Shown here piece after piece: positions 1 through 11,731 of a DNA stretch of 64,000 nt. This stretch comes from Chlamydomonas sphaeroides (taxonomy: Eukaryota; Chlorophyta; Chlorophyceae; Chlamydomonadales; Chlamydomonadaceae): NCBI GenBank assembly GCA_001662425.1, contig BDDC01000098.1:23508-87507 (forward strand). The letters are read 5' to 3'. The notes under the pieces were generated by a model that was given only the letters and a program-made list of their open reading frames with translations, was not told the origin of the DNA and did no database searches. Positions within the stretch are counted from its first letter, which is position 1. Every line of letters begins with the position of its first letter. Made by a program: the position numbers and the translations under genes.

Positions 1-1706
1 ACTCGATTGCGGGCTCGGTTATTGGCAAGGCAAGTCTTCATGGGCATCGGCGAATTGCGCAAAGGCCGACTCGAAGTGTTGTTGCAGGCTGGAGCCAACA
101 TCGAGCAGCTGCAGCGGTCGTCTGGCGCCCGAGTTCAGCTATCGCGCGCTGGGGAGTTCTACCCAGGCAAGTTGCGTCGATGATCTAGACTGCTGCGGAC
201 CAGCCTTTGCCAGCACGAGCCGGGACCCAGCTAAAGACGTAGGAGAGGCATCCCTTTATGCCCTGGCGCAGGCACTTCGGACCGGGTTCTGCTGCTGTCG
301 GGGTCGCTGCATGCGGTGCTCACGGCTATCTTCCTCATCCTGGAGAAGATTTCCCGCGATGCCAACGCTAGCGCGGCGAACGGCTCCAAGCGGGTTGTCA
401 GCAAGCTCGAGCCGGTAAGCATTCTTCGGGTGTCAGGGCTGGGTGCGGGGGTCGTGTCAGCCTGCCCTGGCCCCCCTCCAGCTGGCGTCGACGGTGGACC
501 ACCCTCACCGGCCGGCGCCCAAAGCTGTATCTGCAAGATTGGGGCACTGGTTCAATCGACGGCGGGCTGCCTGGTTTGCGCGCCAGCTTCGAACCCGCCG
601 CTGCCTTCCCCGCCCTTCGTCGACCACAGGGCCAGGCGCAGGTCAAGCTGGCCCTGTCCCGTCGCCTGTGCGGCCTGCTGATCGGGCACAAGGGCCAGAC
701 TGTCCGCGACTTCATCGTGGACTCGGGCTCCACCATTCGCGTGCAGTCGCTGTCGGAGCTGACGCCCTCCGACCCCGAGCGCACCATCACGGTGTCGGGC
801 GCACGCGACCAGGTGCTGCGCGCGGTGGCGCTCATCCTCAACACGGTGAGCTGGCGGCCGCCACAAGTCGTCCCGCTCTGCGGCGGAGGCGCAGCGACCA
901 ATCGGACGACGCAGCCTGGATTCGCTGCAAGTGACATAGCAGCGCGGGCAGGCGCTGCTCATACACAAGCTGCTTACGGCGTAGCTGTGTCATGAATGCT
1001 GAATGAGCCGCGGCCGCACAGTCTTGTGTAGCAGCAAGCGGAGCTCACCAATGGCTCCGTACGCGGCCGCTGCGTTGTGCACGGATCGGGCACCGCTTGC
1101 TGCCCGTCCGCTCACGTTGCCACCCTCTGCCGTCCCACGACCCACAGCTGTCCATGCACGAGGGGTACGCGTCGTACATGGAAACGACGCTGCAGCTGGC
1201 GACCAACCAGGGCGTGGTGCTGCCGCCGCGCGCGGCGTCGTCCAAGAACGTGCTGTCCAACATGCGCTGCTCGCTGACGCTGTACCTGCCCGACGATGAC
1301 GTGGGCGCCATCCTGGGCAAGAAGGGGCAGAACCTGGTGGAGGTGCAGCAGGTGAGGACGGCGCCCTAGACGCTGCGCGCCGGTTGGCAAGGGGCGAGGG
1401 CATGGTGCCTAGCCGTGGGCAGGCGGCTCCTGCCCGCGGCAAGGCGCGGTGCCTGGGCGGACTGCAAGCCGGGTATCGGCGCATGCCAGATGTCGCTCAC
1501 CGCCTTCCGTCGCCGGCCCGCAGAGCTCCCGCGTGACCATCAAGATCTCGGACCGCGGTAAGATGGACCCCTCCACCAACGAGCGCGAGGTGTCGATCAC
1601 CGGCACCTACAGCTCCGTCAAGCTGGCCGAGGCCATGATTGCGGAGAAGCTGTCGGTGGCCCGCAGCCAGGCCCGCAACCGCGATGGCGCCAGCGACGAC
1701 GCATGA
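1..1706 (+). CDS. KH-domain RNA-binding protein, three KH domains (5' end outside window)
   Basis: Exons: <1-29, 88-166, 272-414, 630-845, 1148-1351, 1524-1706; stop TGA at 1704. The joined product holds three KH domains, each with its GxxG loop: KH1 GSVIGKAG across the first join, KH2 GLLIGHKG around 680-710, KH3 GAILGKKG around 1310-1325. Three KH domains in a compact protein is the layout of the PCBP/hnRNP-K/Nova group, which binds C-rich single-stranded RNA and acts in splicing, stability or translation; that role is inferred from the family. The first two introns begin with GCAAGT, so they are GC-AG introns. Using the nearby GT instead breaks KH1. The protein ends shortly after KH3 with a short polar tail. 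The start codon lies upstream of the window. Confidence 0.88.
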
Positions 1707-1827
1707 TGCATGAACTCAAAATTACCGGGTGTGGACGCGGGGTGGGGTTGACTGTGGCTCGACGAGGAGCAGCTGGGTCCACCGCTACGGTGGTGGTGGC
1801 GTAGCGTAGCCTGTGGGTATTGTATGT

Positions 1828-1911
1828 CGCAACCCAGGGCAGCTGTGCCATGTCGGGCTGATTGGGACTCGCACCCCAGGACAGCTGTACCGTGTCGGGC
1901 TGATTGGGACT
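1828..1911. repeat. 42-bp imperfect tandem duplication
   Basis: Two adjacent 42-bp units (1828-1869 and 1870-1911) differ at only a few positions; both end in GGGCTGATTGGGACT. They lie in the 3' untranslated region of the KH gene. Confidence 0.85.
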
Positions 1912-2202
1912 GAACTAGGTGGTTGGCCGGGGGCTGGTCAGTGTGCAACCAATGACCGGCTGCATAGGTGCTGACTGCTGAGAGGCACGCAATTGTGGCC
2001 GGCCGGGCTTGTTGTCTAGGTAGCGTTCGGTCGGGCGGTGTATGGGCCGCGAAGGTTCGTTGGCGGACTCGGTTCGGTGGGGGCTTGTATATGCATTGGG
2101 GCCTGAAGGCCAGTCGGGCTCTTCGTTAAGTGGGATTTGCTTGTTGAAGGCCCTTGGCGGCGCGCTGAAGGTTTTCTGCGTGCCCCACCGCGTGGCAGTT
2201 CA

Positions 2203-2207
2203 TGTAA
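2203..2207 (+). terminator. Candidate polyadenylation signal TGTAA for the KH gene
   Basis: TGTAA is the usual volvocine polyadenylation motif. This copy lies about 500 nt after the KH gene stop. The assignment rests only on motif and position. Confidence 0.35.
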
Positions 2208-2247
2208 TTGATGAGACGGGCGCTGGTACCACGGCTGTGTTGTTCCG

Positions 2248-2252
2248 TTACA
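2248..2252 (-). terminator. Candidate polyadenylation signal TGTAA for the 2295-4212 gene
   Basis: TTACA on the plus strand reads TGTAA on the minus strand, 43 nt beyond the stop of the membrane-protein gene. Confidence 0.4.
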
Positions 2253-2294
2253 GGTCCGTTCATTCGCTGGGAACACTGCAGCAGCCTCGCGGCG

Positions 2295-3440
2295 CTACTT
2301 GATCTCCCGCACCTCCAGCGTGTAGCCCCGCGACGACGGCCGCTCCGTCTCTAGCCGCTGTCCCTCCCCGGACGCTCCTCTGCCAGCACCGGTCCCGCCA
2401 ACTCCTGCACCTGCCCCGCCAGGCCCTCCTTGCCCCACGTTCGGGAAGATGCTAGCGCCGTCCAGGTCGTTCTGGCGCGCCGGCCCCGGTGATCCAGAGA
2501 ACACATCCGCCTGCGTGTTGCTGGGCGGCGGGGGCTGCTGCCACGGCTGCCCCGCCCCGGGTGGCCCAGCGTGCGGTGACGCCATCGCATAGGCGCCGGG
2601 CGGCGCCCCCGAAGGCGGGTATCCGTACCCGCCGGCTTCTCCCCCGGGGCCGCTGCCTGGACCTCCGCCATACATGTACGGCGGGGGCTGGCCTGGGTAC
2701 TGGCCTGGCGGGGCCGGGCCTGATGGCCCCGGGTATCCTGGATACTGCGGGTACACCGGGATTCCCTGTGGAGGGGCAACCACGATGGGGGACGTGAATA
2801 GCGGATGGGTTGGTTGAGCTCGCGTTGCCGCTCGCTAGATGGCAGAGCACTTGCCGTGCGGTACTGCATCGCACCCTTACCTGCGCCATCTGCACGTGCT
2901 GCTGCGGCGCCGCGTAGCCTCCGTACGACACGATGAGCACCGGCGGCGCGTCTGCGGGATGCACCGCCGCGCTCTGCACCTGGGGTGTACGACACGTGGA
3001 GCGGCGCCCAAGCGGGGGGCACTCGGGACCATGACGTCGCATCCAGAAGGTCCTCCTGGCCCCATCGGCGTTCAAGATCAGGAGATAGCCTCCCCTGTGC
3101 AGGGCGTTCCCTTTGTGTCCCGGCGCCCAAGCACCGGGGCACCGCACACAGAGCACGGTGTGAGGATCGGGCGCCGGTCTGCGCATGCCCTGACCCCCGG
3201 GACCAGCCAGCGACCTCAAAGTGTTGCCCGGCCGCAAGCCAGCCCCTAGGCCTAACGCTCACCGGTGGCCTCTCGGCGCAGCAGCAGAAGTAGGCAATGA
3301 CGCTCATGGACAGCACCATGAGCCAGTACCTAGCGGAGAGGGACCGATATCCACAGCCGCCGAGGCAAGGAGTCAGCACGCGGGCCTTGCAGCCTAGCGG
3401 GCCAGGGCCTGCGCTCGGCAGTGCACATGCCAACGCCGCG

Positions 3441-3485
<45 letters not shown>

Positions 3486-4212
3486 TGCCGCTGTCGCTGC
3501 CGCTGCGGCCCCAGCGGTCGGCACAAGCAGGGCACGAGGGTACTCTGGCACGAGCGCTCTCACCCGGCCGTGTAGGAGGCGGCGTAGGCTCGCAGCGAGC
3601 AGCGGTTCTCGTTAAGGTACTCGGCGCACTGCAGGGCGTTGGGGGCATAGCGCGTGAATGCCAGCCGAGCAGAGGTCGGGTAGGTGGCGCCGACAGACAT
3701 GAAGGGCGTGTCCCGTGGCCACTGGTAGTTCACTTTAATTTGAACACACAGGGCGTGCCGCCGGTGCGTGTTACTGCACCAGACTGTACATGCATGGGGG
3801 GGGGGGCAGGAATCGGGTTCCTCTGAGGCGTCGCAGAGCTTCGCTCCCCGCTCTGGAGCACCTGAACGCATCCCTGTCCCCTACGCACGACCAACGCGCC
3901 ATCAACACCCAGGGCGCCCGCGAGGGGCGTGTTACTTTGATACGTCAGTGCAGACACTACTAACACTTGAACACACCCGCATCTTTCACCATCACAGATG
4001 AGAGGGTCTCCGAGGCCTCACCAGGTGCCCCTCCCCCCGGGCCTCACCGAGTCGTAGGCCATTGCAGAGCTGCTGACCGTGCCGTTGCGCGGCCCGCCGA
4101 CGCGCACTCCATTTTGCCACGTGCATTCCTTGTCGTACTTGCCGTAGCAGACCTCGATGAGAACTAGGCCAGCGATAAGGGAGGCTGCGCCGGCGCTGCG
4201 AGGGCGATGCAT
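2295..4212 (-). CDS. Single-pass membrane protein with N-terminal signal and Pro/Gly-rich tail, unknown function
   Basis: Exons on the minus strand: 4212-4048, 3721-3564, 3329-3263, 2979-2881, 2765-2295; about 319 aa. Residues about 1-20 form a hydrophobic signal-like segment starting MHRPRSAGAASLIAG. The next 85 residues include five cysteines and an NGT glycosylation sequon, so they look lumenal or extracellular. One transmembrane segment follows near 109-123 (WLMVLSMSVIAYFCCC), ending in three cysteines that could be palmitoylated. The last 190 residues are rich in Pro, Gly, Tyr and Gln with PGYPGP-type repeats. This suggests a type I topology with a disordered cytosolic tail. I do not recognise a family. 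Intron 1 holds a dispersed repeat and intron 2 a CTG tract. Confidence 0.75.
3442..3508. repeat. (CTG)n trinucleotide tract in an intron
   Basis: About thirteen uninterrupted CTG units are followed by imperfect CTG/CCG units. On the sense strand of the surrounding gene it reads CAG. It lies inside intron 2 (3330-3563). Confidence 0.9.
3868..3925 (-). repeat. Dispersed repeat family A, copy 1
   Basis: Read on the minus strand it contains CCTGGGTGTTGATGGCG, then TTGGTCGTGCGTAGG, and ends in AGGGATGCG. The same ordered blocks recur at 31790-31848, 31875-31951, 33697-33772, 37411-37460 and 56161-56236. It lies in intron 1 of the membrane-protein gene. Confidence 0.65.
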
Positions 4213-5719
4213 GGTTGAAGGGAGGTGACACGTGACAGGCATAGAACCGGCTGGGCAGGAACAGCGCGACCGTCGTGGGTCGTGCTCGCCCCTCAACCCA
4301 GCCTGCGAAGCGAGTAATCCATTTTGACATGAAAGCGTGGCGTCGCTGGCTGGCCTCAGCGGCTGCGCCCCGGCGGTGACACAGCTGCCCACAGGGGGAA
4401 CCTCCTGGCTGCCCACCTCCACCTCCCCACTCCCACCTAAATACAACTGCCCAGATGGCCCACGCAATGCGATTCTTTGTCGTCCCGCAGCCGAAGTAGC
4501 AAGGACAGCTGCGCCGTGAGGGTGGGTGGCGGGTGAGTTCGCTTCACGCTGCGGGCATGGAGTCGTGCCCCGGGCCGGACCACGTCGACGAGGTGCGTGC
4601 CCATACTTACCAGTCAGACTCAGAGTAGTGCCCTTGATGCATTGCGGCGCCCCGATTGACAACCGGCGTTCGCGGTGGTCGTGGAAGCGTGCGCAGCGCC
4701 CATGCGGACAAGCTCACGTCGCGTGTACTCCACTACACTTTGCCATACAGCTGAAATCTGCTTGGGCTACCTCAGCCAAGTTCGTAAAACGGGACTCGGA
4801 GGAGTTGCGTTCGCTTTGTCCTTCGGCCCAGTATCGCGTCCTTCCAGATAAATGTAGCTCACCAATTTGTGCAAGCAGGGTAGCCAGCTAGCATGATGCG
4901 TGGCGTGGGGGTATGGCAGTTGGCTGCAGACCGCTGGGTTCGTGGCGATACGACCCTCCCGCCAACTCACTCGGGTCCCCGGGCGTCCGCGCGTCCCACT
5001 GCTGCGGCGCGCTACTTCTCCGCCTGCACACTATAAGAACAGGCCGAACTCTGCCCGTTGCAATCGTGCACATGCAGATACCCGGCATATGCCATGGCTG
5101 CGTACGTGGATTGCTGATATGCTTCCAGGGGGCCGCGCGTTGTACGACCTTCCTTCATTACAACCCTCCTGCTGCTCTCAGCTCCCGCACACGCGCGGTC
5201 CGGCCCACAATGTGTGGCGGCGCCCCTCAGTTCCTGCTCGGGGCAGTCTTCCCTCCGCGGGCCCGCCCAAAAAGAGTGTATGCAGAACTGCGAGACGCTC
5301 CTCCCCTGATTGCCGCCCGAACCCCGTCGCTCAGCGCCGCAAGCCCAGCTCCTGCCTACGTCATGCGTCCAGACCTGGCCCCGCGAGCAGCCCCCACGCG
5401 GCATGCGCCCACAGCAGCCCAGCCCGTCACGAGCACACCACACGCCACACGAGTGTCAAGGTCATCGGTCATAAGCCAAGCCTCACGCAAAATCGCCGCA
5501 GCGCAGTCACCGCGCTGCGCCCCTTGCCACGTTCAGGGTCAGTCGCTCACGCGGGATGCGCTCACAACGCCGCGTCATGACATGCTCCGCCAGCCCGGCC
5601 GAACCAGCGCCCGCGGGCGCCAGCCCTCGCCTGTGCCGCAAGCTCGCTTGCGGGCGCTCCTGCAGCAGCCAGCTCGCCCACAGGTGCCCAGGGGGCTCCT
5701 GCACCTAGCGCCAGGCCGC
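4213..5719. other. Intergenic region, promoter side of 2295-4212 gene and 3' side of carrier gene
   Basis: Only short, uncorroborated reading frames are present. It should contain the promoter of the membrane-protein gene and the 3' untranslated region of the carrier. No repeat or RNA gene was recognised. Confidence 0.6.
5158..5162 (-). terminator. Candidate polyadenylation signal TGTAA for the carrier gene
   Basis: TTACA on the plus strand gives TGTAA about 560 nt beyond the carrier stop. It is the nearest copy I noticed. Confidence 0.3.
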
Positions 5720-7674
5720 TTAAAGGCCAACGGTCTTCTGGAGCTTGGGCAGCATGTCCATGAACACAAGCGTGAAGACCACGTGGGGCGCGATGCGGAT
5801 GCAGTAGGTGGGGAAGCCTGGGGACATGAGGGGGTGGGGCAGCATGTGAGGATATTTCCACAGAAGTTGGGGCGCGGCGGCCGCTTGGAATCCTTATGCA
5901 AGGCACGATCCAGAACAAGGGGACGGGCCTGGCCTCACCGGTGTAGAACTTGAGCGGGCCCTCGTTCTTCAGGGTCTGCGCGGCGCAGTCGATGGGGCCC
6001 TTGTACGGCATGGTGCCGTCGGCGTTGGGCGTCATCTTCTGCAGGCGAGTCTTGATGAAGTCGAACGGCAGGCTGCAGGGGAAGGGCACGAGAGCGGTTG
6101 CAGGGTCGGACATCCGGTCAGCGACTAACTTTGCTGCTATGAAGTGCCACCAAACCCACAACATACTGGGCAGCGTAGGCAACGATGCAGCACACAGGTA
6201 GTGCCCTCCACCACAACGGCAGCCACTGCGACGCACCTGAAGGCCGAGGCCAGGAAGCCGGCAATGGTGGCGCCACCAAGGACGGCCACGCTGCCGCCCT
6301 TCTCGAAGCCAGCAGCCTCGATCATCTCCTTGGCCTGCAGGCCCACGTGGGCGAGGAGGCAACGGCAACCACCGCGTCAGTGCTCAAGCAATCTAATCCG
6401 CGCATTCCAGTTTCTCGTACAGTGGTGGTGCGTTTGTACTGTGCTTCAATGCCTGTACCGTGGCGGGCTCCTACAGCGCCAGAGGTCGCGCCGCTGCGAA
6501 GGAAGGCTCCTATCAAGGCCAGTCCCAGCGCCGCACCTGGTCGTTGGAAGCCAGCATGCCCATGTTCAGGGACATGGCGCGGACCACGGTGGGCGCGGCG
6601 CCGCGGAACAGGCCGCCAACGCCGTCCTCGCGCACGATCCTGCACACGGACCGGGCAGGTCAGGGATGATGTGACCGTATCCAATGCCAGCAGGCAGAGG
6701 AGGAGGCCAGAGTGCGGCCCTGGTCGAGTAAGCCACATACTCCCTATCACTCCGAGCGACAGTTCGCACCTGACGAAGGCGTCGGCGACACCCTTATAGT
6801 TGCGGCGCTGCTCCACCGGCAGGGTCGAGTCAGCCTGCAGCGTACGATACAGCCCTTATGACATTAGCACAAATGTAGTACAGGCAGTTCGAAAACAAAG
6901 CGTTTACACGCGAAGGCGCATGCCGATCATAACATCGCTGCAGCGGCCCCTTGGAATCGCACCTGCATACGGATCAGGGTCAGATCGGCGGGGGAGCCGA
7001 CCAGGGCGCCAATACCACCGGCCGTCAGACCCGCGACGGCCTTCTGCCACAGGGGCAGGTTCTGCGCAGGGCAAGTGGAAACGACGGGAGCAGGGAAGGT
7101 GCTTCAGTCGCCGTACGTGCGGGTTCTGTGGCGCCATCGTTCAGCCGCGGATGGCACGAGTAGAGGAAGCCTTTGACCCTACCTTGCCGCCGTTGCGGGC
7201 CTTGAGGTCCTCAGAGACGACGTTGAAGATACCCAGGCGGGTGGTCGTGTACGTCGCCTGGCGCAGCAGGCCGGCGCTCAGGCCCTTGTAGAGGGCGCCA
7301 AAGCCGTCCTTGCGGGCGATCTCCATGCCGACGGCCAGCTGCATCCAGAGGGAACGGAGTAGCGGATGCAGGGCTCAGAGGATGTTACAGTGCACAACCG
7401 AACTGGCGGTTACGTGCTACCCCCTCATCAGCGGTTGCACGAAGGGCACACGCAGGGAGGCTTCGCAAACCGTCGCGCGCCAGCAGCCCCGCCGGCCCCC
7501 AAGCCGATCCTACCGACGACGTCTTACCGGGCTGCCCTTGGCGCCTAGCTGGATGCGGACCTTGACCATGTCAATGGGCTGGATGATGCAAGTCGCCAGC
7601 ATGCCAGACAGGCCACCGTTCACGAACGGCTTAGCGGCCTTCCAAGCAGCAGGAGGCTGGCTCTGGCCCGACAT
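5720..7674 (-). CDS. Mitochondrial 2-oxoglutarate/malate (dicarboxylate/tricarboxylate) carrier
   Basis: Exons on the minus strand: 7674-7528, 7338-7183, 7061-6963, 6834-6770, 6639-6537, 6334-6237, 6072-5939, 5817-5720; 299 aa, the normal size for a mitochondrial carrier. The three signature motifs of the family are all present: QPIDMVKVRIQ in repeat 1, SPADLTLIRMQ in repeat 2 and LPFDFIKTRLQ in repeat 3. The PADLTLIR form in repeat 2 and the N-terminal VNGGLSGMLATCIIQP segment match the oxoglutarate/malate and plant dicarboxylate/tricarboxylate carriers. The role is exchange of 2-oxoglutarate, malate and related acids across the inner membrane, linking carbon and nitrogen metabolism; exact substrates cannot be read from sequence. 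A splice-acceptor-like TTTGCAG directly precedes the ATG, so a 5' untranslated intron is likely. Confidence 0.93.
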
Positions 7675-8486
7675 CTGCAAAGGCGAAGGGCAAGGGCTTC
7701 CCTTAAACGACGAATCACGAACAGCCGCGCGACACAGTTGCACGTAAAAGTGCGTTCAGGACAGCGTCGTGCGAGGACTGCAAGCACACAGCGATGAGTC
7801 GCCGACGTCGCAGAGCTAACCCATCCTCCGGCCTACCACCCAACAGCCGTGCGCGGGCAGCGAGCACATGCTCGTGCACAAGCATCATGGCAGTCGGGCG
7901 GCAGGCGAGGGGTCACGGGTCGCCGTAAGGGCGTGCTGAGCGAGCCGAGTCACGCAACCGGCCATCAGCACGCCGCGAGTCGTGCCTCGCCCGGCGGCGG
8001 GGCCCGATCAAGGGGCTGATCTACTCGCGTGCGAGAGGAAGCCGACCCGGGCCAGCTGGCGGTGCGGGGGTTGCTAAGGAGCACGCGCCTGCTCACCTTG
8101 ATGGTTCGATGAGCGAAGCGGCGGGGTACGCGCTAGACGCTCAGGGAGGTCAAGGGCAACAAGCAGCAGCAACGTAAAGTGCAGGTGAGAGTGTTGGACT
8201 GTGCGCTTTGCTCTGCCTCCTGGCCTTCCGACGCAATGCACTTCCCCATCCGGTGCCGAAATGCATGGTCGTCCTCACCCAGAAAGCTCGTGCATTCCAT
8301 GATGAGCATGCTGTCCTCTATGCCTATGAACTTAGTGGCAGCACATTCGCAGCGTTGACCAAGGCTCGCATCCTCGAAGCACAGGCCCCTCACAACCCCG
8401 GCCCATCGCATCCTTACTAGGTCAATATAACACTGTAGCGGGCGTGTGGGCTGCGGAGGAGCAGGCGGGCGCCCGCGCAGACCAGC
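7675..8486. other. Divergent promoter region between carrier (-) and WDR92 (+)
   Basis: No coding sequence was recognised. It should carry both promoters and probably an untranslated exon of the carrier. No clear TATA element was identified. Confidence 0.5.
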
Positions 8487-11090
8487 ATGGACGCGCAGAA
8501 CAAGCCGCAAATCCTTGAGCATTTGCACAAGAGCTTGACCGTCACTCTGTACGATTGCAAGTGCGTGGGGGCAGCGCGGGCTGGGGGGGGGGTGATCCAG
8601 AGACGTGTCGAAACCCAAGGCTTGCTTGGGCGTGTATTGGCAGCTTGTCACCTCTCGCTTCACACAAGCCCGCTTCACACCAGGCCTTTTTACGTCTTGC
8701 AGATGGATACCTGGAAGCGCAAAGTTTGTGACCCTCGGCTCGTTCGCACGAGATACGGGCTGCCTGCAGGTAGGCCACGTGCCGGCGCATCGTCTGTGTT
8801 GGCGGACCCGCCCAGCAAAAGCTCAGAAGCGGCACGCCTCCTGTACCCAATTGTGCTTTCACTTTTCCGCCGCGCCACCACACGTCTCCACAGTAGCTGC
8901 CCTGAGAGACTTACACACCCGGCCGCTGCGAGCTGTGCACCCGCGACACCCATATGTCGCATCCCCAACACCCCCCTGAGCGTGAAGCACCCTACCCTCA
9001 CGCTGCGCCCAACGCGCGGCCCCTCGCACACGACAGGTGTACGAACTAGACGGCGCTGAGCTCAAAACGCTCAAGGAGAGCGAAAAGCCAAAATCCTTCA
9101 AATGCGGCACCTTCGGCGCGTCATCCATAGCGGAGCGCCGGCTCGCGACCGGCAACTTCGTGGGCCAGCTGCAAATCTGGGACCTGGAGAACACCGCCCA
9201 GCCGGTGTTTCAGGCGCAGGCGCACGCGTCCATAGTGAACGCGATGGACGGCTGCGGCGGCCAGGTGGGCGCAGCGCTGCAGCACCGCGTGCGGTGGCGG
9301 CGGCAGCGGGCACCGCGGGCTGCCAAGTCGCGACGTCTCTGCGGCTGAGAGCATGAGCATGCCGTGCGCCCAGCTGAGGGCGCTGCCGCTTCGACACGGG
9401 ACCCTCACGCGCCTGTTCCGCGGTGCCCGCAGGCGAAAGGCTATGGCGCGCCGGAGCTAGTGACGTGCGGTCGGGACGGCTGCGTGCGCGTGTGGGACGT
9501 GCGGCAGCAGGACGCGCCAGTGGCGGCCTTCGAGCCCGCAGACCCCAACAACATCCGGTGCGGTGCCGGACCGTGGCGGGGCTCGGCGGCCGCGGCCGCG
9601 GCCGCGGTCCCTGCAGGAGTCCCTCTCTGTATGCTGCTGTTGAGGCGTGTGGCCTGGATCTGGGCTGGGCTGCGTGTGCTCACGGCACCTGCTGCCTGGC
9701 CGCCCAACGCCGAATGTGTGCGCGCTGCAGCCGCTCAACGTGTCATTGTGGCCGCAGGGACTGCTGGTGTGTGGCGTTCGGCAACTCGTACAACGACGAG
9801 GAGCGCTGCGTGATGGCGGGGTATGACAACGGCGACGTCAAGATGTTTGACCTGCGCATGAACAAGGTGCCGTGCCGCACGGGATCCGGGAGGGCGGGCG
9901 GCAGTCGTAGCGCAGGGGTGGCATCTCTTCACGGCGCGCTCTGTCGGCCCACTGGCGTTGCAATCTGTGCCCGTACTGGCGACAGGACAGGGGCTGCGCA
10001 GCGACTTGCTTGCCGTGTCGCTCACGCCGGCCGCAGGTGCGGTGGGAGACCAACGTGCGCAACGGCGTGTGCGGCGTGTCGTTCGACCGCAAGGACATCC
10101 CCATGAACAAGGTGCGCCGGGGCGTCCGTTCCTGGGGCTAGCCTGGGCCTGCCTGGGCTTGGTTGGAACGCAGCCGGTGGTGGGCCCAACGTGCCCGATG
10201 TCATGCCGGCTGCTCCCCTTGCGCCCGCCAGTTCGTGGTCACGTGCCTGGAGGCGCAGTTCCACGTTTTCGACGCGCGCACGCAGCACCCCAAGAAGGTG
10301 CGCGGTGGGCGGGTGATGCTTGGGAGCGCGACACGAGAGAAAAGGGCAGAGCCATGTGGGACACGGCGCATGCTGCACGCCCCAGCAGGCAGCTGGGCAC
10401 GTCATCCATGGCGTGGGTGCGGCATCCACCGGACGCCGCCCTTGCGCCGCCGTACCTGCTCCTCGGGCCCGGCCCCCGTTGCCGCAGGGCTTTGCGAGCG
10501 TGTCGGAGAAGATCACGGCCGGCGCCACGGTGTGGGGCTGCCACCACCTGCCCCAGAACCGGGAGGTGTGCATGGTGGCGGCGGGCGACGGCAACCTGTA
10601 CCTGTACAAGTACCACTACCCCGACCAGCGCAAGGTCAAGGTGAGGGCTCTGGAGGCACATGTGCTGAGCCGCCACGTGCTTTATTGGCAGGCAGGGGTA
10701 GAGGGTTCAAGGTCTGGTGCCTTGAATTGCCCGTATGATTCGGCAGGGGTTGAGGTTTGATGGGAGAGGGCTGTCTGCGGCGCTGTAGCGGCCGCGTGCG
10801 TCGAGGCCTCGCTGATGCCCCGGCGTGCCTCGCGGCTGCATGGTTGCCGGCGGCCTCTCCGCGGCATGTTGCAAGGCGCCGCAAATCTCGCCCGACCCAC
10901 ATGGCCGCAGGACCACGAGGGTCTGGAGCTGGGCGTGGCGGGGTCTGTGGAGATGCTCAACTACAAGAACCTGTCGTCGCAGCCCGTGTCGGGCTTCGAC
11001 TGGAGCCCGGACAAGGAGGGCCTCTTTGCGTGCGTGGCATTCGACCAGTGCGTGCGCGTGGGCATCGTCACCAAGCTCAACAAAGTGTAG
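8487..11090 (+). CDS. WDR92: WDR92-type WD40 protein, dynein axonemal assembly factor
   Basis: Exons: 8487-8560, 8703-8769, 9037-9264, 9433-9557, 9758-9866, 10037-10111, 10232-10297, 10488-10640, 10911-11090; 358 aa, the usual size for WDR92 (Monad, DNAAF10). It starts MDAQNKPQILEHLHKSLTV and is made almost entirely of WD repeats, with QIWDLEN, RVWDVRQQ, KMFDLRMN and HVFDARTQHPKK marking blade ends. The HPKKGFASVSEK and VSGFDWSPDKEG segments are typical of this orthologue group. In ciliated organisms WDR92 works with the R2TP/prefoldin-like HSP90 co-chaperone complex in the cytoplasm to pre-assemble axonemal dyneins, so it implies that the organism builds motile flagella. Every intron phase agrees. 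No TGTAA was noticed close downstream. Confidence 0.96.
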
Positions 11091-11731
11091 GGCGGCAGCG
11101 GCGGGGGTCAGCGGGTCAGGGCGGCAGAGCGAGTTGGCATTTATAGTTGACGAGGAGCGAGGGAGGTGCAGAGGTAGTACGGTAAAGGTGGCAAAGCGGT
11201 GACGAGAGAGCCCAGGTGGGGGAGCGAGGGGTAGGCGCAGACGGATGAAGGAGGCTTAAGCACTTACCGTAAGCCTGGCTGGCGGCGTGCACCTGCGACG
11301 CCAGTGGTCACGCGGGGGTAGAGCGGAGAAATGTGTGCAGCTGGAACGGGTTCGGCCCTGTTTGCCGTCAAGACGTCGTGCACGAGCTTACAACCCAGTC
11401 ATTACTCAGCAGACTGTATGTATGTATAAAAGCTTAAACTGCTTAAACGCGACGACCTCGTACTGAGCGACTTTGCAACGTGCTTGCTGCGCGCCAAGCT
11501 ACTTTACACAGCAGGACCTGTGAAATAACAGGAGGCACAAGAGAGGCAGCTGACTGCTTGGCGCTGAGAGGGCTGCGACCTCTGCCATCGCAGTCTTGCG
11601 ACAGCTGGTCGCATGGAGAAGCGTATTTGACAAGGCGGCGTCATCAGGTTCCCCGCCGAAGCATATCATAGGCATATACAAAGCGGCTGGTGGCAGGTGC
11701 TTGAGGTTTGCTCGCTCCTAGCGTCGACAGC
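11091..11731. other. Intergenic: WDR92 3' region and SKA1 promoter
   Basis: There are no convincing exons. A TATAAAAG box at 11425 is the only regulatory element I can point to. Confidence 0.55.
11425..11432 (+). promoter_or_regulatory. Possible TATA box for SKA1
   Basis: A TATAAAAG octamer lies 307 nt upstream of the SKA1 ATG in a locally AT-rich stretch. Sequence match only; the transcription start is unknown. Confidence 0.3.

Larger units (their letters stand above)
1707..2294. other. Intergenic region between convergent genes
   Basis: This holds the 3' untranslated regions of the KH gene and of the membrane-protein gene on the other strand. No further coding sequence was recognised. It contains a 42-bp tandem duplication and candidate TGTAA signals for both genes. 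Confidence 0.7.
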
